Below, piece by piece: positions 1 through 5,723 of a stretch of DNA of 5,723 bases; the first letter of the stretch is position 1, and each line of letters starts with the position of its first letter. The DNA is from Chloroflexota bacterium (lineage in GTDB: Bacteria; Chloroflexota; Anaerolineae; Promineifilales; Promineifilaceae). The stretch covers positions 1 through 5,723 of the forward strand of contig JAAEOP010000655.1 in NCBI GenBank assembly GCA_024223125.1, written 5' to 3'. The notes under the pieces are model-generated. The model was not told the DNA's origin. It searched no databases and saw only the letters and a program-made list of their open reading frames with translations. The translations under genes were made by a program, and so were the position numbers.

Positions 1-2760
1 ATTGACGTCGGGGGTACTGTCAGAATAGTCGATATTCGTCAGGCGATTGACCTGGTCATAGATGAAGGTGGTCACCGCCCCGCCCTGGCCGGCCACGCGG
101 TTGGCATCGGTCATAACGGTTCGGTTGCCGACCCGGTCGTAACCATATTGGGTGGTGTTGCCCTCGGCATCGGTCACTTGGGTGCGGCGATTGAGGCCAT
201 CGTAGCGATAGGTGGTGGTAAAGTTACGGGCATCGGTGATGACCGTCCGGTTCCCGACCCGGTCGTAGCCGTATTGGGTTTTGACATTGGTCTGTTCATC
301 CACCGGACCGGCCTGCACGTAGTTTTCGGTGACGAGGGTCAAGCGGCTCAGATCATCGTATTGATAGCGAGTTTTGACGGTTTCGGCATCTGCCATCATC
401 ACCCGCTCCCCGCCTTTGGTGTAGGTGTAAACGGTGGTATTGAGCAAGGGATCAATCGTTTTGACCAGCCGGTCCAGCCCATCATATTGGAACTCGGTGG
501 ATTCGCTTGCGGCGTTGGTCACAAAGCGACGGTTGCCGTGACCGTTGTAGGTGAAGTGGCTGACGTGGGTCAGGGCGTTGGTGATGGCTATGGTTCGGCC
601 CAGGCCGTCGTAGCCGTAAGTGATGGACTTCCCCCGGCCGTCGGTGACTTGAGTGCGGCGGCCCAGAGCGTCGTAGGAGACGCTGGTCTCGACGTTGGTC
701 TCATTGTTGCTGGGGCCGCCGCTAACGTAGTTGAGGGTGGTCACGATCAAGCGGTTGAGGTTGTCGTACTCATAATGGGTAACGGTGTTTTCGGCGTCGG
801 TGGTGGTCAGGCGGTTGCCCAAAGCATCATAGGTCTGATTTTGGATTTCTGATTCCGCATTTTCGGTTTGGGTCAAGCGGTAGAGGGAATCGTGGGTGTA
901 GGTGGTGGTCCGATTTTCGGCGTCGATGGTGTGGGTGCGATTGCCAACCGCGTCGTACTGAACCCGGCTTTGACCGAGTAAATGATTGGTGGTAGTCACC
1001 GCCCGATTGAGGGCGTCATAGGCGAAGCTTGTTGTCCGCCCTTCGGCATCTGTCGTCGTAAGACGGTTGCCGGCCGGGCCGTAGTCGTAGATCGTCTGGC
1101 CATTGAGGGGGTTGGTCATCGTGACAACCCGGTTCAAAGCATCGTACTCATACCTGGTTTTGCGGCCCAGCGGGTCAATCACTTCCGTCTGGTTGCCCAC
1201 GTCGTCGTAAACGTAGACGGTGGCCAGGTCTTCATCGGATTCGATGCTGTAACTGGTGGAGATGGCCGGCGTGGCGGTCACGCAATTGGTCAAGGTGCGC
1301 TCCACCCGATTGAGATTGTCGTAGACGGTGCAGGTGGTTCGTTCCTCACCGGCGCCGGGTAGTTCGATGGTTTGAACCACATTGCCGGCGGCATCATAAA
1401 CGTATTCGGTGATGATGTCCTCATCCGGGCTGTTGCCGTTATAAGCCCCATTTTTGTAATTGACAATTGTCCGCTCGACCCGACCCGTGTCCTCATCGTA
1501 CTTGGTCCGGGTGACGTGGTCTAGGGTGTCGGTGATGGCTACCTGGCGACCAAATTCATCGTAGCCGTAGCTGGTGGTCAGGTTGTATTCTTTTTGATAG
1601 TTCCGGCCGGATTGGGTAGGATGTTGGTTTTCAATGGTTTGGGAAAGCCGCCCCGCATCGTCATAGAGATTGACGGTCACCCGGCCCAGCGTGTCGGTAA
1701 CGATTGTACGCCGGTTGGCCCCGTCGTAAACGTATTGGGTGATGAGATTGTAGTGCCCGCCCGGCACGCCCGGCGAGGGGGTAATATAGTGATTTTTCGG
1801 TTGGCTGGCCAGGTAATTTTCGGTCACTTTGACCAGGTTATCGGCATTGTCATATTCGTTGACGGTCACTTTGTTCAAGGCATCGGTGGTGGTCACTACC
1901 CGCCCCAGGTCATCATATTCATAGCGGGTGACGTGGTCCAGGGCATCGGTGATCACCGTCCGGTTGCCCCAACTGTCGTAACCGTAGCGGGTGATGTTCC
2001 CGTTTTCATCGGTCACGGCCAGGGTTTGACCGCGAGCGTTGTAGGTGTAGAGGGTGCTGTGGCCCAGGCTGTTGGTGGTCGAGATGAGGTTGTTCTGGCC
2101 GTTGTAGAGGTAGTGGGTGGTCCGGTTCCGGGCATCGGTTGACGATTTGAGGTTGGTGGTTTTTCCGTAATAGTCAAAGGTGGTCGTCTTGTTGTTGGCA
2201 GCGGTAATGACCAAGGTTCGGCCCAGCGAGTCGCGCAGGTATTGGGTGGGGTTGCCGTTGCCGTCTTCATCATAGCTGCGGTTGAAAGAGGCGTCGAAGT
2301 CATAGGTTTGGGTGCCGGCATCATCTTCCTGGCTAATCAGGAAACCGGTGGCGTCATAAAGATCGGTATATTCCCGCCCGGATTCGGTAATGTACCGGTA
2401 ATCGTCATTGTAATCGATGTCAACCACGGTCCGGCCCAGACCGTCTTCCTGGCCAATAGCCCGGCCTTCGCTGTCGAAGTAGGTTTTCTCAACAATCTCA
2501 TCTTCCGGATTGATGATCTTGTACAACAGGTGCGGGTCTTCGGTGTGCGGTGGGGGTGAAGTGTAGACGTAGGTCCACTGCAATTCCCGGGTGTCGGTCA
2601 CCACGCTCAGGTTGTTATCGCTGTCGTAGCCAAACTCCACATCGCGGTCGGTGTGGTCGGTCACCGAGGCCAGTCGATCCTGGCTGTCGTAGGCAAAGTC
2701 CAGGTAGCGCAGGCCGGTGGGATTGGTAACGCGAGTGGGGGGGAGTAATACAATTACTGT
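1..2760 (-). CDS. YD-repeat (RHS-type) protein, interior fragment without a start; runs off the left edge
   Basis: A 920-codon frame is open from the lipoprotein stop (2761-2763) to the window edge, with no internal stop. It encodes about 38 tandem units of the YDxxGRxxxxTDxxxxxTxY type, for example YGYDRVGNRTVITDA and YDGLNRRTQVTDAEGNTTQY. In RHS, teneurin and TcC proteins such repeats build a hollow beta-cocoon around a C-terminal, often toxic, domain. That domain, the core-end motif and the stop codon are not in the window. The visible N-terminus (TVIVLLPPTRVTNPTGLRYL) falls inside a repeat array: there is no signal peptide or upstream domain. The first in-frame ATG is at 1119 (codon 548); the first GTG is at 2664, with only a distant AGGA upstream. 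The gene therefore looks beheaded: a pseudogene, an orphan cassette or an assembly join. G+C is higher than in the genes to the right. The YD assignment is secure; whether the gene is expressed is unknown. Confidence 0.9.
103..279 (-). repeat. Pair of near-identical YD units, 126 bases apart
   Basis: The 17-codon segments at 229-279 and 103-153 encode TQYGYDRVGNRTV-I/M-TDA and differ at one residue. At the DNA level they match at 44 of 51 positions when aligned by eye. The offset is exactly 42 codons, or two units. This suggests that a two-unit block was duplicated or gene-converted more recently than the rest of the array. Confidence 0.65.
1285..1818 (-). repeat. Higher-order YD super-repeat with long insert units
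   Basis: Within the array, certain units carry an extended loop that starts with a T-x-x-N or E-N pattern (ENYLAS, ENQHPT, VNYKNG, TNCVTA) and continues for 10-20 extra residues before the next YD. The N codons start at 1816, 1627, 1459 and 1285, giving spacings of 63, 56 and 58 codons. Over this stretch the long units therefore recur at a near-constant interval, separated by regular units. Two further long units (LNYVSGG at about 730 and ENYVQAG at about 322) lie further downstream at wider spacing. Confidence 0.6.
2744..2758. repeat. Small perfect inverted repeat at the lipoprotein/YD junction
   Basis: The plus strand reads AGTAAT-ACA-ATTACT: two perfect 6-base arms around a 3-base loop, directly after the lipoprotein stop codon in the direction of transcription. 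It is followed there by seven C residues (a G run on the plus strand at 2737-2743). Without a T tract it is not a convincing intrinsic terminator. It sits exactly where the base composition and the gene content change, so it may mark a breakpoint, but an A/T-rich palindrome this short can arise by chance. Confidence 0.45.
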
Positions 2761-3990
2761 TTATCGAACGATCTCAATGCTTAAAATCGACTCCTGAACT
2801 GTCGGACCGAATATAGTCCATTCCTCTTTGGTGAAATCAGTATGGAATTCAATGATAGTGTTTTCATTGTACTTAAAGAGGGTGTAACTGCTGACTAGCG
2901 GTGTGGACAAGTCAACTTGCTGCCAGCGATAGGTGTGTTGAAGGGAAGGTGTGTCATCTTGCAACGTGATAGACTTAATCTCAATCGTTTCTAACGAATC
3001 GCTATCTGTCAAATCTTCAGGCCATTCTATTTGCTCAGGAATAGCCAGGGGATCCTCCATTGTGTTAGTCAACTCTGTCCACCGTAGAGCATCGAAGTTC
3101 TCCAGAGTAGTTTCAGCCTGAACGGGATAAACTCGAATACTAACAGGCGCTTGATATTGTGTATTGCCACCGAAAAGCATAAAGTTGACGAAACAAACTT
3201 CATTGTCATTGGCGCAGCGTTTTTGTAGGATATTGATCTTTTTTTCGCCAGTGTCTGTCGGAAATGTTATCATTTGTGTGCGGGTAGGAATCCAGCTTCC
3301 AGGATGTTCAAACCGGATTAAATCTGATGTGAATTCCATGCGGCTGAGATTGATGTCTTCTGTTTTTGGTTTCACGTGAGCGGTTGCCTCAGCCATTAAA
3401 CTGGAAAAGAAGAACATAATTTCCCCGCTGCTTGTATCCTGAGCACTCAATATCAAAACACTTGGCGGGTTTTCGGGAGTGAAAAAGTTGAAGTTATCAA
3501 TAGCCACAACAGCCAGTCTGTACTCACCCCGTTTAAATTCCTGGGCCAAGATAGGTGTAAGACCAGTCGGACTTAATCCCTGGCCGATATCGGTATAAAC
3601 CCATTCCCAACCTTGAGCGATTAATGCTTCCTGATAGAAATCTCGTACCGCCTCCAGTGGTACTCTGGCGCTGTATGAAATGCCGCGTTTGCCAAAAATC
3701 TCAAATGGACCGTCCAATACGGCCTCCGGCATAATTGGAATCTGGATCGTCTCACCACTAGCACTGATTGTGGGGATGGGCGAGGGGCTGGTTGTGGAAG
3801 GCAGGGTTGAGGTAGGGGTAGAGGAAACTGTTGGGGAAACGGTTGGTAGGGATGGGGTGAGGGTAGGAGAAGGCGCAGCCGTAAGAGTTGGGGTCGTGGG
3901 AAGTACCACTTCAGGATCAGCAATTGAGTTACAGGCTATCACGCCAACCCCCAATACCAATAGAAAAAAGAACTTAATTGACCTTCTCAT
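2761..3990 (-). CDS. Secreted lipoprotein with Pro/Thr/Ser linker and PsbP-like C-terminal region
   Basis: The product is 409 residues from the preferred start. Residues 1-20 form a lipoprotein signal: MRRSIK, a hydrophobic core FFFLLVLGVGV, then the lipobox V-I-A-C with lipidated Cys20. Residues about 31-79 are a low-complexity Pro/Thr/Ser linker that would hold the folded part away from the membrane. Residues about 80-195 form a first domain containing the pattern SYSARVPLEAVRDFYQEALIAQGWEW, cut here to its key parts DFY and QGW (residues 117-128). Residues about 222-409 start with RFEHPGSW and resemble PsbP-like domains; Cys259 and Cys266 could form a disulfide. The start at 3990 is chosen over the in-frame ATG at 4020 because it has an AGAGG ribosome site 5 bases upstream and gives a standard signal peptide. 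The C-terminus (ESILSIEIVR) looks natural, so the gene appears intact although it abuts the headless YD frame. Function unknown; the PsbP resemblance is by eye. Confidence 0.88.
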   Translation of the reverse strand: MRRSIKFFFLLVLGVGVIACNSIADPEVVLPTTPTLTAAPSPTLTPSLPTVSPTVSSTPTSTLPSTTSPSPIPTISASGETIQIPIMPEAVLDGPFEIFGKRGISYSARVPLEAVRDFYQEALIAQGWEWVYTDIGQGLSPTGLTPILAQEFKRGEYRLAVVAIDNFNFFTPENPPSVLILSAQDTSSGEIMFFFSSLMAEATAHVKPKTEDINLSRMEFTSDLIRFEHPGSWIPTRTQMITFPTDTGEKKINILQKRCANDNEVCFVNFMLFGGNTQYQAPVSIRVYPVQAETTLENFDALRWTELTNTMEDPLAIPEQIEWPEDLTDSDSLETIEIKSITLQDDTPSLQHTYRWQQVDLSTPLVSSYTLFKYNENTIIEFHTDFTKEEWTIFGPTVQESILSIEIVR

Positions 3991-3995
3991 CACCA

Positions 3996-4000
3996 CCTCT
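3996..4000 (-). promoter_or_regulatory. Ribosome binding site that favours the inner lipoprotein start
   Basis: AGAGG on the minus strand lies 5 bases before the ATG at 3990-3988. The upstream in-frame ATG at 4020 has no comparable purine-rich site at the right distance and would add ten residues (MYTLSNLEVV) ahead of the signal peptide. Confidence 0.6.
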
Positions 4001-4040
4001 AGATTGGATAATGTGTACATAACGACCGCTTAACGTTATT

Positions 4041-4069
4041 TACATAATCAGAAAAGGATATTTCACAAA
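4041..4069 (-). promoter_or_regulatory. Possible sigma70-like promoter for the lipoprotein gene
   Basis: In the 140-base gap before the lipoprotein start, the minus strand carries TTTGTG (4069-4064) and TATGTA (4046-4041) separated by 17 bases. Both boxes are imperfect and the region is A/T-rich, so this is a weak candidate. The rest of the gap (3991-4130) shows only a poor CCTG...CAGG hairpin at about 4074-4090 with no T tract. Confidence 0.22.
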
Positions 4070-4130
4070 CTACCCTGGCGGTCACACAGGTTAACAAAAT
4101 AGACCATTTTACGTGTTTGGGCATTCTTTA

Positions 4131-4598
4131 TTAAGGTGAATTATCCAGAGTGACATATTGTAAAAACAAAGCTATTACAACCCCTTGAATTGCTAACCCT
4201 ATACCCAAAACTACAATTGGCCAAGAAATTGCGATCATACCAGCTACGAGAAGAACACTCGCTTCACTGTAGAAAGACATCCCCACTACAGAACTTGCGA
4301 CTGTACCTCCATATGAACTGATAGACCAAATGATAAAGCTTCCCAATAACCACCACCACAGCCAACTATTAGATGGTGTGAACGAAAGTTTGCGGGGAAT
4401 TACAGCCCACTGTAACAATCCAATTAAAAGCCCCGAAATGCCTCCAATTATGAGAAAGACCAGTCCTCCCTCCACATTTATGAATCTAGAGGCATTGCTT
4501 GTCATGTAGCTACAGAACGTGATGGGCACAATTCCACCGGCAATCAAACTGGTTAGTAACATCCACTTATACCAAATATCCCACTTAACTGTTTTCAT
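4131..4598 (-). CDS. Small integral membrane protein, about five membrane segments, unknown function
   Basis: The product is 155 residues and very hydrophobic. Likely membrane segments are at about 12-30, 46-67, 79-97, 113-126 and 128-150. The segment GGISGLLIGLLQW (52-64), followed by a short positive loop (PRKL, 68-71) and a Trp-rich segment (WLWWWLLGSFIIW, 79-91), matches a pattern I know from uncharacterised membrane proteins of Chloroflexota and cyanobacteria (G-x-x-x-G-x-x-Q-W, basic loop, W-rich helix). The C-terminal stretch GVVIALFLQYVTL (139-151) looks like a diverged second copy of the first motif, suggesting an internal duplication. The ATG at 4598 has GAGAAG 6 bases upstream. The gene starts 51 bases after the beta-helix gene and may be co-transcribed with it. 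There are no catalytic motifs. An immunity or channel role could be imagined but nothing in the sequence supports either. Confidence 0.82.
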   Translation of the reverse strand: MKTVKWDIWYKWMLLTSLIAGGIVPITFCSYMTSNASRFINVEGGLVFLIIGGISGLLIGLLQWAVIPRKLSFTPSNSWLWWWLLGSFIIWSISSYGGTVASSVVGMSFYSEASVLLVAGMIAISWPIVVLGIGLAIQGVVIALFLQYVTLDNSP

Positions 4599-4649
4599 TT
4601 ATTTCTTCTCATTACCAATAGTATAATTACTCGTTCAGTTACTCTCTTT

Positions 4650-5723
4650 CTAATTAATCTGATCACTCTCAGGAGGGCCATTCCCACTAGGCTTATAGAA
4701 ATTGTCTGTTGTAAGAATAATTCGATCTACCTGCAGGCCATCTTCACGTTGACGAAGGTGGAGCGTATGCAAACCAGGCTGATCAATCTCAACAATAACA
4801 AAGCCACTATCGCTATTTGTACTAGCCCAACTCCAGGTTCTGGGGGCAAAGCCTGTCAGCGTTGCAGCAGGCTGATCATCCAAACTCGCAAAAATTGAGT
4901 CTCCAGCTCCGTTAGGGGCATATCCTCGTAACCAGACAGTATAAACCCCTGTAGTTGTAAAGTTAATGGTATAATTCAGGCTCGGAATAGTCTGAGAACT
5001 ACTGCTGGGGAATTGCAAATCCGTATCGGGTAAACTACTCATGTAACCCGGACCAGTATAATCAGCAAGGGTAATTTCAGCTAACCAGGCTCTATCAATA
5101 TCTCTGAATTGTGTTGTAAAATGTTCAGCCTCTATAACGACCTGACCGTTAACTTCTTGGAAGAAGTTACTTGGGGGTTCAATGAAAAGCTCTGTTTCAA
5201 AAGCTCCAATGTCAGTCCGCTGAGGAATATATCCATCAAAGCCCATCTCATTCACCGTTGTCGGGTCCCCGGCATCAATAGCAGGAGATCCCGGCTGCAA
5301 TGTATAATTATCCTCTACCGGATTGGTAAATTCTGGATCAAGATTGAGCAGATTATCATGTGCATCAGATGCAGGGCTCAGTGTCCCATCATACCAATCT
5401 GTCGCACCGCAAACGCCACCACTCACCTGTCCACAGCTACTAAATAAATTGTAGCTGTACTCAACACCACCATCTGCGGTTGAGTCAATCTTAATAGGTG
5501 CAGCCGATTGATCAAAGAATATATTGTTGCGTATAGTTGAGGAAATAGTCTGCTCTTCTAAAAGGTTGATTCTAATGCCATGCTGGCCTCCAACGAAGGT
5601 ATTGTTCTCTATGGTGTAATTGAGCGGACTACCAGAAATTAATCCCTCTACCAATACGCCACCTAAGGCATTGTCCTTAAACAACACCTTACGAATCATC
5701 ACATTTTCCAGACTACTCGGTGA
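4650..5723 (-). CDS. Secreted right-handed beta-helix protein with C-terminal carbohydrate-binding-like domain (5' end outside window)
   Basis: The frame is open to the right edge, giving 357 visible residues. The GTG at 5702 is only an internal codon: the preceding residues SPSSLEN continue the same beta-helix coil. Residues about 1-100 carry beta-helix rungs (YTIENNTFVGG, STIRNNIFF, EYSYNLFSS), with Cys97 and Cys105 in a loop. Residues about 142-176 form a choice-of-anchor-Q type end of the helix: LQPGSPAIDAGD, then QRTDIGAFE. Residues about 190-340 are a beta-sandwich of the kind found at the C-terminus of GH115 and related carbohydrate-binding modules: VIEAEHF at 196-202, a GVYTVWLRGYAP strand, and DGLQVDRIILTTD at 328-340, closing with GPPES at 349-353. 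The protein probably binds or modifies polysaccharide outside the cell. No active site or cell-wall sorting signal is visible in this part, and the signal peptide would lie beyond the window. Confidence 0.87.
   Translation of the reverse strand, partial: SPSSLENVMIRKVLFKDNALGGVLVEGLISGSPLNYTIENNTFVGGQHGIRINLLEEQTISSTIRNNIFFDQSAAPIKIDSTADGGVEYSYNLFSSCGQVSGGVCGATDWYDGTLSPASDAHDNLLNLDPEFTNPVEDNYTLQPGSPAIDAGDPTTVNEMGFDGYIPQRTDIGAFETELFIEPPSNFFQEVNGQVVIEAEHFTTQFRDIDRAWLAEITLADYTGPGYMSSLPDTDLQFPSSSSQTIPSLNYTINFTTTGVYTVWLRGYAPNGAGDSIFASLDDQPAATLTGFAPRTWSWASTNSDSGFVIVEIDQPGLHTLHLRQREDGLQVDRIILTTDNFYKPSGNGPPESDQIN

Larger units (their letters stand above)
1..2700 (-). repeat. Tandem YD-repeat array, about 38 units
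   Basis: Units of about 20-22 codons follow each other in phase through the whole region, each carrying an aromatic-Asp/Asn pair (YD, YN, FD), then G-x or N-R, then a TD or TN turn. The copies nearest the 5' end (about 2160-2700) are the most degenerate, and those at 1-1100 the most regular. The plus-strand DNA shows the array as recurring gtcgta and ggcatcggt words. The copies have diverged at the DNA level, so this is a protein-coding repeat and not a satellite. Confidence 0.9.

Noticed and set aside
148..852. Plus-strand open frame of 234 residues, rich in Gly, Val and Ile
   Set aside because: It is the antisense shadow of the YD repeats: gtcgta and ggcatcggt words read on the other strand give repetitive V/G/I sequence. 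The minus-strand frame is longer, uninterrupted and clearly YD-type. The same applies to plus-strand frames at 982-1362, 1594-2142 and 2242-2559 and to the out-of-frame minus-strand frames at 1290-1496 and 2013-2324.
1..2700. Regularly spaced similar DNA words suggesting a CRISPR array
   Set aside because: The copies are diverged, keep codon phase and translate as YD repeats; there are no identical repeats with unique spacers.
2737..2743. Seven-base G/C run as a programmed frameshift site joining the YD frame to an upstream start
   Set aside because: Both alternative minus-strand frames upstream close within about 25 bases (TAA or TGA) and offer only a TTG without a ribosome site, so no frameshift restores a credible N-terminus.
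3680..4033. Plus-strand open frame rich in Val, Gly and Glu
   Set aside because: It is antisense to the Pro/Thr/Ser linker and signal peptide of the lipoprotein; low-complexity coding DNA often leaves the other strand open. The minus-strand frame 3621-3923 is a Pro/Leu-rich shadow of the same linker.
4627..4644. Direct repeat TTACTC, 12 bases apart, and a TATAAT at 4622-4627 in the gap before the membrane protein gene
   Set aside because: Six-base repeats in A/T-rich DNA are expected by chance, the TATAAT is on the plus strand with no gene to serve, and no matching -35 box is seen on the minus strand.
5109..5447. Plus-strand open frame of 112 residues
   Set aside because: It is fully antisense to the beta-helix/carbohydrate-binding gene, whose protein has recognisable domains over the same stretch. 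The 71-residue plus frame at 3164-3379 is rejected on the same grounds against the lipoprotein.
5700..5702. GTG as the start of the beta-helix protein
   Set aside because: The frame continues open to the window edge with sequence that fits the beta-helix coil, and no signal peptide follows the GTG, so the gene is cut by the window and does not start here.

Overview
The window reads almost entirely on the minus strand. It looks like bacterial accessory or cell-envelope DNA, probably from a Chloroflexota-type (Anaerolineae-like) bacterium or a metagenomic relative. That placement is only an inference. It rests on the lipoprotein with a long Pro/Thr/Ser linker ahead of a PsbP-like region, the small multi-pass membrane protein with a GLLIGLLQW-type segment, the choice-of-anchor-Q beta-helix, and the YD-repeat protein. 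There is no rRNA or marker gene to confirm it.

Layout in the direction of transcription (right to left). At 5723-4650 is the C-terminal part of a secreted right-handed beta-helix protein that ends in a carbohydrate-binding-like beta-sandwich; its start lies outside the window. After 51 bases comes a 155-residue integral membrane protein (4598-4131). After 140 bases comes a lipoprotein with a clear lipobox (3990-2761). Directly after its stop codon, and in the same reading frame, a 920-codon open frame of about 38 YD (RHS-type) repeats runs uninterrupted to the left edge (2760-1).

The most striking point is the 2744-2763 junction. The YD frame begins in the interior of a repeat array, with no start codon, signal peptide or N-terminal domain. 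Its first in-frame ATG is codon 548. The only thing in front of it is the in-frame TAA of an apparently intact lipoprotein. Base composition also changes here, from about 42-45% G+C on the right to roughly 55-60% on the left, judged by eye from sampled lines. Either an RHS/YD gene lost its front end here (insertion, deletion or rearrangement), or this is an orphan YD cassette behind other genes, or the assembly is chimeric, or, less likely, stop-codon readthrough makes a lipoprotein-YD fusion.

The four products would all act at or outside the cell surface: a polysaccharide-binding beta-helix protein, a membrane protein, a membrane-anchored lipoprotein and a YD shell protein. The same strand and short gaps allow co-transcription. 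No toxin tip, immunity gene, mobile-element gene, RNA gene or CRISPR array is visible. If the YD protein has a variable C-terminal tip, it lies to the left of position 1.
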